Numbered from the stretch's first letter, positions 1 to 11,067 are shown. The stretch is 57,263 bases of DNA from Jeotgalibacillus terrae (GCF_016908195.1 NZ_JAFBDK010000020.1:1-57263); one strand, 5' to 3'. Made by a program: numbers and translations. Notes: a model not told the origin generated them from the letters alone.

Positions 1-45
1 CCGCCAGCGTTCGTCCTGAGCCAGGATCAAACTCTCCGTAAAGTG
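1..45 (-). rRNA. 16S rRNA, 5' end only (partial)
   Basis: On the minus strand the first bases read as the universally conserved 16S 5' region, including GAGTTTGATCCTGGCTCAG followed by GACGAACGCTGGCGG. The gene continues beyond the left edge of the window. The mature 5' end is placed near 45 by analogy with Bacillus 16S. It is transcribed away from the origin, as expected for the rRNA operon that follows gyrA in Bacillus. Confidence 0.96.
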
Positions 46-190
46 TTTGAAAAGCTCATTGTCTTTTTTGTTCGAAAAAGACTTAAAATCTTAAACGTTG
101 ACGTTTGGTTGTTTAGTTTTCAAGGTTCAATTCTTTCTTACCGCTCACTTCTTTATATGGAAGGAAGTCGGTGTTGCTCTCTCAAGCGAC
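46..190 (-). other. rRNA operon leader
   Basis: This stretch lies between the rRNA promoter and 16S. On the minus strand it contains CCTTGAAAACTAAACAA, a sequence typical of Bacillus pre-rRNA leaders and rRNA spacers and probably part of the processing or antitermination signal. A short open frame on the plus strand here has no ribosome binding site and is not a gene. Confidence 0.75.
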
Positions 191-196
191 CAATCT

Positions 197-226
197 ATCA
201 TAACATCTTTCAGCATTTTAAGTCAA
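197..226 (-). promoter_or_regulatory. SigA-type rRNA promoter
   Basis: On the minus strand, -35 TTGACT (221-226) and -10 TATGAT (197-202) are separated by 18 bp. An A-rich upstream stretch (about 231-260) resembles an UP element. The placement ahead of the 16S leader fits a strong growth-regulated rRNA promoter. Confidence 0.85.
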
Positions 227-395
227 TCACTTTTTTAAAAAAGTTTTTCGCTGTTTTTTGTTGTGTGTTTTGATTGTGTGCTGCGCTTTTGAAGCAACGA
301 GGAATAATATATCATGGAACTTTGCATTAACGCAAGACTTTTGAAAAAGACTATTAATTTAGATTATTTACCACAATTTCAGTGTCACTCAAAAT

Positions 396-434
396 CATAA
401 AAAAATGCCTGACAGCTTTACCAGCTGTCAGACG
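396..434 (-). terminator. Terminator of the sigY-yxl operon
   Basis: On the minus strand a stem CTGACAGC/GCTGTCAG is followed by GCATTTTTTT. It lies just after the yxlG stop and before the rRNA promoter, separating the two transcription units. Confidence 0.85.
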
Positions 435-441
435 CAAATGC

Positions 442-1212
442 TTATCCCTGAACCCATTCTCTCCGCTTCAAATATCCGATTGATCCAACGATCAACAGCG
501 TACACAATATGATTGTACTGATCAGTGATTTCCATAAACCATCAAGTGTTTCTTCCTGAATGGCAAGACTTGAAAGCTCAAGCAGATACCCCGGCGTCCA
601 CATCATCGGCTCTTTAAAGATAGAAGAAGCGAGTGCAAGAATAATTAGTATAACGAGGGAGGCTCCAGCTGCTGCGGCACTCTTCTTCAAGAATGTGCTT
701 AAAAAAAGCACCAGCGTTACAGTGAATAAAAGCCACATGAAATAAAAGAATGATGAAAGTAAAATCTGCTGAAAGTTAATTGGATCAAATAATAAAAAGA
801 TATAATACAACGCTGCAGCAGCTCCTGCCGCGTAAGAAACAAACACAAGCAGGATACCCGCTATCCATTTAGCTAAAAAATAACCAGCATGTGAGACTGG
901 CTTCGCAAGCACCATCACGGCTGTACCGCTCGAACGCTCTCCGGCCAGTGCGCCCATCAGTGCAAGGACAACCACAAAGACACCGATCTGGGAAAACTGC
1001 CCGAGCGTTTCAGCAAAAACCTGATCAGCACCAGGCAATGGGATCTCAAAAACTGCACCTTCAGGCAGTCCGCCAAATTCCTCAAGAATATCCCGCAAAT
1101 AATAACTTGTCAGTGGCTGCATAATGCCAAGCGCGATGAATACAAGCGGCATCCAGACCCACTTATAACTTCTTGCCATTTCAAGCATTTCTTTTTTAAA
1201 TAGTACACTCAT
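442..1212 (-). CDS. yxlG: ABC-2 type transporter permease, YxlG-like
   Basis: This 256-residue protein has six apparent membrane segments (roughly residues 18-38, 75-95, 110-135, 145-170, 180-198 and 230-248), the layout of an ABC-2 exporter permease. It contains GERSSGTAVMVLAKPVS after the second segment, a conserved feature of this permease class. The start overlaps the yxlF stop by 4 bp, so the two are translationally coupled and probably form one transporter. In Bacillus subtilis the same pair ends the sigY operon. The substrate is unknown; a role in envelope stress or toxic peptide export is only an inference. This is the last gene before the terminator. Confidence 0.85.
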   Translation of the reverse strand: MSVLFKKEMLEMARSYKWVWMPLVFIALGIMQPLTSYYLRDILEEFGGLPEGAVFEIPLPGADQVFAETLGQFSQIGVFVVVLALMGALAGERSSGTAVMVLAKPVSHAGYFLAKWIAGILLVFVSYAAGAAAALYYIFLLFDPINFQQILLSSFFYFMWLLFTVTLVLFLSTFLKKSAAAAGASLVILIILALASSIFKEPMMWTPGYLLELSSLAIQEETLDGLWKSLISTIILCTLLIVGSIGYLKRREWVQG

Positions 1213-2105
1213 TTTTTCATCACCTCATGGAACACATCTTCCAAAGAAGCTGTGCCGACTTCAAGAGACCTGAGAGGCAGACGATAATCGAGCGCTTCCT
1301 TAAGCAGGAGTGTTCTTAGTTCTTTGATTTCCCTGCCTTTTATCCGTGCGGTTGTTTCAGTTTCTTCTATTGTCAGATCAGGGTAACGCTCTTTTAAAGA
1401 CTGCACCCAGTGAGTAATTGCTTCATCAACACGGATCACCATCTCCGGCCGCTCAAATTGCCGGTACACCTGATCGATTGAATCAAACAGTACCTTTCTT
1501 CCCTGATTCATCATCAGCACGTCATCACACAGCACCTGCGCATCATGTAATACATGGGTGGAGTAGAGGATGGTCATTTCACTCTTCAATTCATTCAACA
1601 GTGTCATCACTTCTTTTCTTCCGGTCGGATCAAGCGCTGAGACAGGCTCATCCAGCAAGAGAAGCTTCGGACTGTGGATCAGCGCCTGGGCAATACCGAG
1701 GCGCTGCTTCATTCCTCCTGAAAATCCCCCTATTTTTTTATTGGCATGCTCAGCAAGACCCACTCTCTCCAGCAGCTCAACAGTTTTTTTCTGTGAATCA
1801 CTTTTTGACTTTTTACCGAGTCTGCCTGAAAATACGAGATATTCTTTAGCGGTCATCCAGTTGTAAAATGAAGGGTACTGAGGCAGGAAACCAATGTGCT
1901 GTCTCGGGTCAGCTGTAGATTCTTCAAATGTGATACTCCCTGATGTCGGCTTGGACAGACCGCTGATCATATGAAGCGCGGTTGTTTTTCCCGCACCGTT
2001 TGGGCCGACGAGTGCGGTTGTACGACCGGCTTTCAGATTAAAAGACAGCTGATCCACTGCAGTAAATGAACCGAATGTTTTTGTCAGATTGTTTACTGTG
2101 ATCAT
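1209..2105 (-). CDS. yxlF: ABC transporter ATP-binding protein, YxlF-like
   Basis: This 298-residue cytoplasmic ATPase is the energising subunit for the YxlG permease. Visible motifs are Walker A GPNGAGKTT (about 35-43), the Q-loop region FLPQYPSFYNW, the signature SGGMKQR (about 130) and Walker B LLLLDEP (about 152), followed by the switch histidine in STHVLHD. The C-terminal extension of about 80 residues is typical of export-type ATPases. It lies between yxlE and yxlG in the order known from the B. subtilis sigY operon. Confidence 0.9.
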   Translation of the reverse strand: MITVNNLTKTFGSFTAVDQLSFNLKAGRTTALVGPNGAGKTTALHMISGLSKPTSGSITFEESTADPRQHIGFLPQYPSFYNWMTAKEYLVFSGRLGKKSKSDSQKKTVELLERVGLAEHANKKIGGFSGGMKQRLGIAQALIHSPKLLLLDEPVSALDPTGRKEVMTLLNELKSEMTILYSTHVLHDAQVLCDDVLMMNQGRKVLFDSIDQVYRQFERPEMVIRVDEAITHWVQSLKERYPDLTIEETETTARIKGREIKELRTLLLKEALDYRLPLRSLEVGTASLEDVFHEVMKK

Positions 2106-2297
2106 TTATGTGTCCCTTCTGCCGAAAACAAAGTACAGGATCGGACCAATCAGATTAATGATGATAATGACGAGCACCCACACCCATTTCGGCCCGTTTA
2201 CAGATGGTCTTTTAGCCAGGTCAATCAGGGCAATAACCGCAATAATAATATTGATTAAAGCAAGCGGCGCTACAATCGCAAAATTTATTTCATCCAT
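2106..2297 (-). CDS. yxlE: Small membrane protein, PLDc_N type, YxlE-like
   Basis: This 63-residue protein has two hydrophobic helices separated by a short polar stretch, with the PLDc_N-like pattern GPKWVWVLVI followed by NLIGPILYFVFGRRD. The ATG at 2297 is chosen because GGAGAG lies 7-8 bases upstream; a longer in-frame reading from 2405 would begin inside yxlD and lacks a binding site. It overlaps the 3' end of yxlD by 13 bp. In B. subtilis, YxlE is reported to contribute to negative control of SigY; that role here is inferred from synteny. Confidence 0.8.
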   Translation of the reverse strand: MDEINFAIVAPLALINIIIAVIALIDLAKRPSVNGPKWVWVLVIIIINLIGPILYFVFGRRDT

Positions 2298-2506
2298 TTG
2301 TCTTCTCTCCTTTTTTGCAGGTAGTTTTTCAATACTCGTGACCATAAGAGATAAAACAGCAGTGGCATTGGTGTCTGGATCATCCCCCAAAGTCCCCAAA
2401 ACCATTTTGCGTGTCCTCTCTTTCTTGCATCAGTAAATAAAAATGTACTTTGAGCAATTAATATGACAACGATGAGGATAAAAAGCAGCGGATTGATTTC
2501 ATTCAT
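2285..2506 (-). CDS. yxlD: Small membrane protein, YxlD-like
   Basis: This 73-residue protein has an N-terminal membrane segment (about 7-23), a short charged loop (TDARKRGHAK) and a second hydrophobic stretch ending in LFYLLWSRVL. It starts 8 bp inside the end of yxlC and runs 13 bp into yxlE, so the three small genes are tightly coupled. Identification rests on size, topology and operon position rather than on a sequence signature. Confidence 0.7.
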   Translation of the reverse strand: MNEINPLLFILIVVILIAQSTFLFTDARKRGHAKWFWGLWGMIQTPMPLLFYLLWSRVLKNYLQKRREDKWMK

Positions 2507-2786
2507 GCTGTTTCACCCGGTTTTTTCGGATTGCGAGGACCACTCCGGCAACAATTAAAAACAGAAGCTGGCCTGCGACATACAAAATCGGTTCGTTGAT
2601 CAGTACCATGACTGTAAGTGTGACAATAAAAAGGGCTGCAATGAAAAATAAAATCAATTCTTTCCTTTGACGTTGTCTGATTTCGTGTATCATCAGCGTA
2701 AAAGATTCATGGGGCGGAGGTGTGCGATCAAGCCGGTCAAACTCTTCCAGACCTCTGATCAGTTTTTCTTCCGTTTTGTCCTTCAT
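2499..2786 (-). CDS. yxlC: Anti-sigma factor for SigY, YxlC-like
   Basis: This 95-residue protein has a charged cytoplasmic N-terminal half (to about 42) and two membrane helices (about 43-62 and 67-85), the shape of a membrane-held ECF anti-sigma factor. It overlaps the end of sigY by 50 bp in another frame, which couples its synthesis to the sigma factor. In B. subtilis YxlC is the main negative regulator of SigY. No zinc-binding HxxxCxxC motif is present, so it is not of the RsiW/ZAS class. Confidence 0.75.
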   Translation of the reverse strand: MKDKTEEKLIRGLEEFDRLDRTPPPHESFTLMIHEIRQRQRKELILFFIAALFIVTLTVMVLINEPILYVAGQLLFLIVAGVVLAIRKNRVKQHE

Positions 2787-3258
2787 CTTCTCCCAGCTCC
2801 TTTCTTAAATTTGCCATGGCGTGGTGCAGTCTTGATTTTACTGTGCCTGTTGAGACGCGGCAGATTGCTGCAATTTCTTCATAAGAGTATCCATAATAAT
2901 ATTTCAGGACGACAGGCACCCTGTGATGATCGCCAAGCCTGCCTAATGCCTCAGCCACTTCAAGTCCGATTCCTTCACCAAGGTGCCACTCAAGCTGCTG
3001 TCTGTTCAGATATTGCTGCTCACGCTTTTTCCTGCGTTTTTTATCCAGCCAGAGGTTCGTCGCAATCTGAATCATCCATGTTGAAAAAGAAGCCTTCTCC
3101 GGACGGTACTGTGAGAAGCGTTCAATACAACGGACAACTGTGTCCTGTGCGAGATCTTCAGCTTCTGCAGGATGCAGCGTCAGCTTGATCAGATAGGCGT
3201 ATAAAAACGAATAATTGTCATGCAGCCAGTGACTGAGCTGTTCGTCATCTCTGTTCAT
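2737..3258 (-). CDS. sigY: ECF RNA polymerase sigma factor, SigY-like
   Basis: This 173-residue protein has the two-domain ECF layout. Region 2 includes EAEDLAQDTVVRCIERF and FSTWMIQIATNLWLDKKRRKK (the -10 binding face). Region 4 includes YYGYSYEEIAAICRVSTGTV, the helix-turn-helix that reads the -35. The ATG at 3258 has AAAGGAGGG just upstream. The downstream genes match sigY-yxlCDEFG of B. subtilis, which supports the name. An ECF-like promoter upstream suggests autoregulation. Confidence 0.87.
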   Translation of the reverse strand: MNRDDEQLSHWLHDNYSFLYAYLIKLTLHPAEAEDLAQDTVVRCIERFSQYRPEKASFSTWMIQIATNLWLDKKRRKKREQQYLNRQQLEWHLGEGIGLEVAEALGRLGDHHRVPVVLKYYYGYSYEEIAAICRVSTGTVKSRLHHAMANLRKELGEDEGQNGRKTDQRSGRV

Positions 3259-3290
3259 ACCGTCCCTCCTTTTTCTTTATCTGAAGCTTA

Positions 3291-3316
3291 TACGTTTAAA
3301 CTGTTCGATTTGTTCA
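3291..3316 (-). promoter_or_regulatory. Candidate autoregulatory ECF (SigY) promoter
   Basis: On the minus strand TGAACA (3311-3316) is followed after 16 bp by CGTA (3291-3294), about 32 bp upstream of the sigY start. This resembles the TGAAC/CGTC pattern of SigY and other ECF promoters. The match is by eye and CGTA deviates from CGTC by one base. Confidence 0.55.
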
Positions 3317-3339
3317 ATTGAAAATAAATTTTTTTAAAA

Positions 3340-3428
3340 ATAAATCTCTGTTAAAGGCGGCTGGTGATTTACGCTCCAGGAGGAACGCTTTCCGCTGCAA
3401 TCACCAGCTGTGCTAAAACAACATTGGT
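3340..3428. repeat. Intergenic repeat, family A1, internally deleted copy
   Basis: The ends match the full copy at 25990-26140 in inverted orientation: GTTGTTTTAGCACAGCTGG and, at the other end, CTCCAGG...AACGCTTTCCGC. About 50 bp of the middle (the GAGGAGGCTCACCGCACGCC part) is absent. It sits between sigY and the HD-GYP gene and contains no open frame. Confidence 0.75.
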
Positions 3429-3465
3429 CTATAAGATAGCCTTCAAAATAAAAAGGCTATTTCAA

Positions 3466-4545
3466 TTAAGAAATAACCTGTTCGATGTATAGCTTTCTTT
3501 CTATAGTCAGATCAACCATGTCTTCGCCTGATTTTACTACGGGTCTCAGTAAATGCTGAGGCTGCGTAAAGATGACTTCAGCAGTGCGGCCATCTGATAA
3601 TATCACAGGTGTGCCTGTTGCAAGACCGCCTACGATCTCCTGCAGCGCTCTTAACAGGGCAATATCAAATTTACCCATTTCATCTCCCCAGATGACTTCA
3701 AGAGCTCTAAATGGAGACTTTTTCGCACGATATAGCCGCTCTGATGTCATCGCATGAAATACATCAGCTAAGGCAAGTACCTGGGAAGTACGGGACACTT
3801 CATTTCCTCTGCTTCCTTTAGGATAGCCGCTGCCATCAAGACGCTCATGGTGCTGCAGAATCGCCGCTTTCATTTCATTTCTGAGCAGCGGGCTGTCCAT
3901 CACATACTGGTAGCTGTATAGAGGATGCTTACGGATCTCCCTTGCCTCATCCTGCGTAAGGGCACCGGATTTTTTCAGAATAGACATCGGCATTTTAGCC
4001 ATTCCTGTATCAGTTAACATACCGGCTACAGCAAGCTGAGTGCAGCTCCCCTGATCATACCCTGCTTTGTCAGCAAGCAGATAGCTGATCAGTGCAGTTG
4101 AAACTGAGTGATGGGCAATATAATGTTTTGCTTCTGACCATCTGTGAAGCTGATAGATGATACTCTTATCTTTTGCAATTTGTCTTAAAAGCGGCATCAG
4201 TCTGCTTTTCAATGCGACGATATCAATTTTACCGCCAGATTGCCAGCTATTGAAAACACCATTATAGTAAGTAATTAAATCCATATACTGCTTTTTAAAT
4301 GGCGTCGATTCAGGTTCTCTTTTTACTTCCACCTCTTCTTCCCGCACAGGCTCAGCTTCTACACTGCTGCCGTCAGAAAGCGTTGAGAAAATCTCTACGT
4401 ATTGAATATGAAAAGCTTTAAGCGCTTCTATATGAATCGCTTCGAGCTCAGTTCCTTTTTTAACAATCGGGTGAGTCGTCAGGCCCATAATATCTTCTGC
4501 AATTCTGCATCCTTCTGTGACCTCATCTATATTTACTTTCATCAT
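3466..4545 (-). CDS. HD-GYP family protein with altered HD dyad
   Basis: The C-terminal half carries an HD-GYP domain, a fold that in active members hydrolyses cyclic di-GMP. The GYP side is intact (HHERLDGSGYPKG, about 236-248) and so are KHP and the first HH-containing helix (YIAHHSVSTA). The HD dyad itself reads TD in GMLTDTGMAK, so one metal-binding histidine is missing and catalysis is doubtful. The N-terminal half has no recognised domain. GTG at 4551 and ATGs at 4545 and 4542 are alternatives; 4545 is best spaced from GGAGG. It follows gyrA after a terminator and is probably transcribed alone. Confidence 0.85.
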   Translation of the reverse strand: MMKVNIDEVTEGCRIAEDIMGLTTHPIVKKGTELEAIHIEALKAFHIQYVEIFSTLSDGSSVEAEPVREEEVEVKREPESTPFKKQYMDLITYYNGVFNSWQSGGKIDIVALKSRLMPLLRQIAKDKSIIYQLHRWSEAKHYIAHHSVSTALISYLLADKAGYDQGSCTQLAVAGMLTDTGMAKMPMSILKKSGALTQDEAREIRKHPLYSYQYVMDSPLLRNEMKAAILQHHERLDGSGYPKGSRGNEVSRTSQVLALADVFHAMTSERLYRAKKSPFRALEVIWGDEMGKFDIALLRALQEIVGGLATGTPVILSDGRTAEVIFTQPQHLLRPVVKSGEDMVDLTIERKLYIEQVIS

Positions 4546-4589
4546 CTGCACCTCCAGACATCTAGTTCTTTTTTATCATTTTATCACAT

Positions 4590-4629
4590 AAAAAAAAGAA
4601 AGCAGGAGTTTTTTTCCTGCTTTCTTTTG
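4590..4629 (-). terminator. gyrA terminator
   Basis: A strong stem AGAAAGCAGGA/TCCTGCTTTCT with a poly-T loop, followed on the minus strand by a run of T. It lies 5 bp after the gyrA stop. The A-run before the stem could also let it act on the opposite strand. Confidence 0.85.
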
Positions 4630-4634
4630 AAAAT

Positions 4635-7133
4635 TTATTCTTCTGTCTCAGCCGGTGCAGACTCATGCTGCTCTTCCATCTCATCGACTGCTTCATCAAT
4701 TTCATCTTCTTTTTCAATACGCGTTACTGTTGCTACGTGTTCTTCATCGCCAAGACGGATCAGCTTCACACCCTGTGTGCTTCGCCCTGTCTGTGAAATA
4801 CCGGATACATCCATTCTGATCAGTACGCCATGAGCTGTAATCAGCATGATATCTTCTTCCCCGGTTACAGCTTTCACTGCAACAAGACGGCCGTTTTTCT
4901 CAGTAATGTTACACGTTTTAATTCCTTTACCGCCTCTTGACTGAACACGGTACTCTTCTTCCGGTGTGCGCTTGCCATACCCTTTTTCAGTCACGACAAG
5001 TATGTCGTTTCCTTCACCGAGTATTTCCATGCCGACGACGATATCATCATCATTCAGCCTGATTCCGCGCACGCCTCCTGCTGTACGTCCCATTGAACGG
5101 ACATCCGATTCAGGGAAACGGATCATCAGTCCATTTTTCGTTCCGATAATGATTTCACGTTCACCATCTGTATATTTCACAGAGATCAGTTCATCATCCT
5201 CACGCAGGTTAATGGCAATCAGTCCATTATTACGGATATTGGCAAAGTCAGTTGCCGGTGTACGTTTAGATACACCTCGCTTTGTCGTAAAGAAGAAGTA
5301 TGAATTCTCATCAAACTCTTCCACACGGATCATCGCGTTCACGACTTCATCTTTATCCACTTCAAGCAGGTTCACAAGTGGCAAACCTTTTGCTGTACGG
5401 CTATATTCGGGAATTTCGTACCCTTTCGTACGGTACACTTTTCCTTTATTCGTAAAGAACAGAATGGTGTCATGGGTTGAAGTTGTGAGCAGGTGCTCGA
5501 CGAAATCATCATCATTCGTACCCATCCCCTGAATTCCTCTTCCTCCACGCTTTTGTGAACGGTACGTCGAAGCAGGAAGACGCTTAATGTAGCCGTTATG
5601 TGTAAGGGTTACAATCAGGTTCTCCTGTGGAATCAGGTCTTCATCCTCGATCATTTCCGCTCCGCCGACTGTAATTTCAGTGCGGCGCTTATCATTAAAG
5701 CGCTCTTTTAATTCAAGCAGCTCTTCACGGATGATTTCAAGCACACGTGATTCATTGGCAAGAATTTCTTTCAGGTCTTTAATTAATGAAACAAGTCCCT
5801 GATATTCTTCCTCAATTTTGTCGCGCTCAAGTCCTGTCAGACGCTGAAGACGCATATCAAGAATTGCCTGTGCCTGCTTATCAGACAGACTGAACTGAGT
5901 CATCAGTCCTTCACGGGCAATATCAGTCGTTTCAGATCCACGGATCAGTGCAATGATTTCATCAATATGATCAAGTGCGATACGCAGACCTTCTAAAATA
6001 TGCGCACGTGCTTCGGCTTTACGCAGTTCAAATTCAGTTCTGCGGCGAATGACAACCTTCTGATGCTCCAGGTAATGATGAAGGGCTTCCTTCAGGTTCA
6101 ATACCTTCGGATGACCGTCAACAAGCGCCAGCATGTTAATACCAAAGCTTGTCTGAAGCGCTGTCTGCTTATAAAGGTTATTTAGTAGCACGTTTGCATT
6201 TGCATCACGGCGCACTTCAATAACAACACGCATCCCGTTACGGTCAGACTCATCACGAAGATCTGTAATCCCATCAATTTTTTTATCACGTACGAGCTCA
6301 GCGATTTTTTCAATCAGCTTCGCTTTGTTGACCTGATAAGGCAGCTCATGAACAAGAATTGTTTCACGTCCATTGGCTTTCTGTTCAATTTCAACTTTCG
6401 CACGCTGGACCACTGAACCGCGTCCTGTTTCATACGCACGGCGGATACCGCTTCGACCTAAAATCAGTGCGCCAGTCGGAAAATCAGGCCCCGGGATATA
6501 TTCCATCAGCTCGGCAATTGTGATTTCAGGATGCTCACTGAATGCAAGCAGGCCATCGATGACTTCTCCAAGCTGATGCGGTGGAATGTTTGTCGCCATT
6601 CCGACTGCGATACCGCTTGAACCGTTGACAAGCAGGTTCGGGAAACGCGATGGTAAAACGATCGGCTCGCGCTCAGATCCATCATAGTTATCACGGTAAT
6701 CAATTGTATCTTTATTAATATCACGAAGAATTTCCATAGAAATCTTCGACATTCTTGCTTCTGTATAACGCATCGCTGCTGCTGCGTCTCCATCCACTGA
6801 ACCGAAGTTCCCGTGGCCGTCAACGAGCATGTAGCGATAACTGAAATCCTGCGCCATACGTACCATTGTGTCGTATACAGCAGAGTCACCGTGCGGGTGA
6901 TACTTACCGATTACTTCACCGACGATACGGGCAGATTTTTTATATGCTTTATCAGACGTCATTCCAAGGTCATTCATCGCATACAGGATACGACGGTGAA
7001 CCGGTTTTAAGCCGTCTCTTACATCAGGAAGGGCACGTGATACGATAACGCTCATTGCGTAATCCATAAATGAGGTACGCATTTCCTGACTTATGTTGAT
7101 TTCATGAACATTCGAACTCGGCGTTTCAGCCAT
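4635..7133 (-). CDS. gyrA: DNA gyrase subunit A
   Basis: This 832-residue protein is the DNA-breaking and rejoining subunit of gyrase, which introduces negative supercoils with GyrB. The catalytic tyrosine lies in [11 protein letters not shown] (about 122). The quinolone-determining stretch [12 protein letters not shown] keeps the serine and aspartate of drug-sensitive enzymes. The C-terminal domain has the GyrA box [10 protein letters not shown], needed for wrapping, and ends in an acidic tail, as in Bacillus. The ATG at 7133 is preceded by AGGAGG. Its partner gyrB lies upstream but is separated by 271 bp with a hairpin and a repeat, so independent transcription is likely. Confidence 0.98.
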   Translation of the reverse strand: MAETPSSNVHEINISQEMRTSFMDYAMSVIVSRALPDVRDGLKPVHRRILYAMNDLGMTSDKAYKKSARIVGEVIGKYHPHGDSAVYDTMVRMAQDFSYRYMLVDGHGNFGSVDGDAAAAMRYTEARMSKISMEILRDINKDTIDYRDNYDGSEREPIVLPSRFPNLLVNGSSGIAVGMATNIPPHQLGEVIDGLLAFSEHPEITIAELMEYIPGPDFPTGALILGRSGIRRAYETGRGSVVQRAKVEIEQKANGRETILVHELPYQVNKAKLIEKIAELVRDKKIDGITDLRDESDRNGMRVVIEVRRDANANVLLNNLYKQTALQTSFGINMLALVDGHPKVLNLKEALHHYLEHQKVVIRRRTEFELRKAEARAHILEGLRIALDHIDEIIALIRGSETTDIAREGLMTQFSLSDKQAQAILDMRLQRLTGLERDKIEEEYQGLVSLIKDLKEILANESRVLEIIREELLELKERFNDKRRTEITVGGAEMIEDEDLIPQENLIVTLTHNGYIKRLPASTYRSQKRGGRGIQGMGTNDDDFVEHLLTTSTHDTILFFTNKGKVYRTKGYEIPEYSRTAKGLPLVNLLEVDKDEVVNAMIRVEEFDENSYFFFTTKRGVSKRTPATDFANIRNNGLIAINLREDDELISVKYTDGEREIIIGTKNGLMIRFPESDVRSMGRTAGGVRGIRLNDDDIVVGMEILGEGNDILVVTEKGYGKRTPEEEYRVQSRGGKGIKTCNITEKNGRLVAVKAVTGEEDIMLITAHGVLIRMDVSGISQTGRSTQGVKLIRLGDEEHVATVTRIEKEDEIDEAVDEMEEQHESAPAETEE

Positions 7134-7189
7134 AACAGAAAAACCTCCTATTCCAGCAATTACTCTGTTCTAAAGATCGGCTCTGTAAA

Positions 7190-7330
7190 GTTGGCTTCTG
7201 ATTTTCGTTGCGGGCGGATGCTTTCTGCGGACGAACGCTCAGGTCAGGCAGAAAACCACTGCCTTCCGGGGTCTTTCACGATCGTTTTTCCGCAGGAGTC
7301 ACCGCCCTGCTCTTCAATCATCAGCTGTGA
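7190..7330. repeat. Intergenic repeat, family A2, diverged copy
   Basis: GC-rich element between gyrB and gyrA with GGGCGGATGCTTTCTGCGG at one end, GGGGTCT in the middle and CGCAGGAGTCACCGCC at the other. This matches the outline of the copies at 16868-17003 and 18940-19080. It carries several short inverted segments and no gene. Confidence 0.65.
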
Positions 7331-7363
7331 AATCTCACTTTTTATCTTTACAAAACGAAATGG

Positions 7364-7392
7364 AAGAAGGGATAGGACAGCCTATCCCTCCG
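7364..7392 (-). terminator. Candidate gyrB terminator
   Basis: On the minus strand GGGATAGG/CCTATCCC forms a hairpin followed by TTCTTCC, just downstream of the gyrB stop. The T-run is interrupted, so termination may be partial. Confidence 0.5.
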
Positions 7393-7404
7393 CATTTATA
7401 AAAG

Positions 7405-9348
<1,944 letters not shown>

Positions 9349-9361
9349 TCACCTGCACTTT

Positions 9362-9619
9362 CTATTGCTTGCGGCCAAAGGGCCTGCTCATTTTTTCCGC
9401 TCTTTTTTTAAGGGTAGCTGATGACAATGGTGATAAATAAACCTTGAAATCAGTGATGACAATTGACTTACAGGCTGACTGACAGAGATCAACGATGCCG
9501 TTATCGTTGTCTTTCATGAACTGCTCCATAATGAGCGAGTCCTCAGCTGCCTGCATATCCATAATCGCCACGATATCATTCATTCTAACCATTGCGTCCT
9601 CCCCAATATGCACATACAT
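9362..9619 (-). CDS. remB: Extracellular matrix/biofilm regulator RemB (YaaB)
   Basis: This 85-residue protein of the RemB/YaaB family lies at its usual place between recF (7 bp upstream) and gyrB. It opens with MYVHIGEDAMVRMNDIVAIM, typical of this family. In B. subtilis it contributes to activation of matrix genes, together with the related RemA. No membrane segment or known DNA-binding motif is visible; the role here is inferred from family and position. Confidence 0.88.
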   Translation of the reverse strand: MYVHIGEDAMVRMNDIVAIMDMQAAEDSLIMEQFMKDNDNGIVDLCQSACKSIVITDFKVYLSPLSSATLKKRAEKMSRPFGRKQ

Positions 9620-9626
9620 GCCCGGG

Positions 9627-10751
9627 TCAGCTCCCTCCAGTTTTTTTCATCACACCGTCCTCGACAATAAAGGTTGTCGCTTCATTCAGTGTCTGATGAT
9701 CAATCCCTTCCACGCTGGTGGTGGTAACAAATGTCTGGACCTTACCCTGGATTGTATTCAGTAAATGGGACTGGCGGAAATCATCCAGCTCCGACAGCAC
9801 ATCATCCAGAAGTAAAATTGGGTATTCACCAATCTCTGCGTGGATCAATTCAATCTCAGCTAACTTGATCGACAGCGCTGTTGTACGCTGCTGACCCTGT
9901 GAGCCGAATGTCTGGACATCATGACCGTTCACTAAAAACTGCAGGTCATCACGGTGGGGTCCTGCGAGGGTCACGCCGCGCTCAATTTCACGCTGACGGA
10001 CAGAAGCCAGCTTTTCCCGGAAGACTTCTTCGACTTCCTGCTGACTGGCACCTGCTGTTACCTGGACAGATGGCTTGTACACAACCTCAAGCGTTTCGAG
10101 TCCCCGTGAAATCCCTTTGTGAATCGGCTCAGCCCATTCCTGCAAAAGCTTCAAATATTGAAAACGGCGCACGACAATTTTAGCAGCCATCTCAACAAAC
10201 TGGTCAGTCAATACCTCAAGCATTGTCTGATCTGTCTGCTTTCTTGCCTGCAGCTGTTTCAGATAGTGATTGCGCTGAAGCAGAATCTTCTGGTAAAGGC
10301 TGCTGTCATGTAAATACACAGCAGAAACCTGGCCAATCTCCATATCAATAAAACGACGCCTTACTTGAGGGCTCCCCTTTACAAGGTGGAGATCTTCGGG
10401 CGCAAACATGACTACATTCATATGGCCGACATAGCGGCTGAGTTTTGATTGTTCAAGGTGATTGACTTTCGCTTTCTTCCCCTTTTTTGATATCACAAGT
10501 TCCAGAGGAAGCGCGCCGTGCTGCTTCATCACTCTACCTTCTATTTTAGCATACTCTTCATGCCATTGTATCAAATCTTTATCATTTGACGTTCTGTGCG
10601 ATTTTGCCATCGCCAGGACATAAATGGACTCCATCACGTTTGTCTTGCCCTGTGCGTTTTCTCCGAGTATGACGTTGACATTGTTATCAAACGTTAATGT
10701 CAGCTTGTCATAATTTCGATAGTGAGTAAGCTCAAGCTGCTCAATGTGCAT
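9627..10751 (-). CDS. recF: DNA replication and repair protein RecF
   Basis: This 374-residue SMC-like ATPase helps load RecA at single-strand gaps and stalled forks. Walker A is [13 protein letters not shown] (about 30-42), the ABC-type signature lies near [18 protein letters not shown] and Walker B is [11 protein letters not shown]. The length is standard. It starts 6 bp after yaaA and is probably co-transcribed with it and remB. Confidence 0.97.
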   Translation of the reverse strand: MHIEQLELTHYRNYDKLTLTFDNNVNVILGENAQGKTNVMESIYVLAMAKSHRTSNDKDLIQWHEEYAKIEGRVMKQHGALPLELVISKKGKKAKVNHLEQSKLSRYVGHMNVVMFAPEDLHLVKGSPQVRRRFIDMEIGQVSAVYLHDSSLYQKILLQRNHYLKQLQARKQTDQTMLEVLTDQFVEMAAKIVVRRFQYLKLLQEWAEPIHKGISRGLETLEVVYKPSVQVTAGASQQEVEEVFREKLASVRQREIERGVTLAGPHRDDLQFLVNGHDVQTFGSQGQQRTTALSIKLAEIELIHAEIGEYPILLLDDVLSELDDFRQSHLLNTIQGKVQTFVTTTSVEGIDHQTLNEATTFIVEDGVMKKTGGS

Positions 10752-10757
10752 TCGCTG

Positions 10758-10979
10758 TTACCCTTCCGATTTTACTTTGTACGTGCCTACTTCCGGGATG
10801 AATACTGTATCCCCGTCGCGCAGCTTGCGTCCTCTGCGCTGATCCTGTTCATCATTAATAAAAACATCGTGCTCACCAAGGAACCATTTTGCCATGCCGC
10901 CGCTCTGGATCACATTCGCTAATTTCAGAAATTGTCCAAGCGTAATATATTCAGTCTGAATCGTAATTTGTTCAGTCAT
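10758..10979 (-). CDS. yaaA: S4-domain RNA-binding protein YaaA
   Basis: This 73-residue protein has an S4 RNA-binding fold; TLGQFLKLANVIQSGGMAKW and NDEQDQRRGRKLRDGD are the typical S4 pattern. It is linked to ribosome biogenesis in B. subtilis. The ATG at 10979 (MTEQITIQTEYITL) aligns with known family starts and has GAAGTGA upstream. Upstream alternatives at 10985 and 11000 cannot be excluded. Confidence 0.9.
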   Translation of the reverse strand: MTEQITIQTEYITLGQFLKLANVIQSGGMAKWFLGEHDVFINDEQDQRRGRKLRDGDTVFIPEVGTYKVKSEG

Positions 10980-11067
10980 TTTCATCACTTCTTTCTGCAT
11001 TCACTTATCCTTTTATTTTACCCCAAATGAGTCCTGAAAACAAAGGAAACATCGGTGTTCTGAAAGT

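Noticed and set aside
43-273. 76-residue open frame on the plus strand at the left edge
   Set aside because: It lies antisense to the rRNA leader and promoter, has no ribosome binding site and no recognisable protein pattern.
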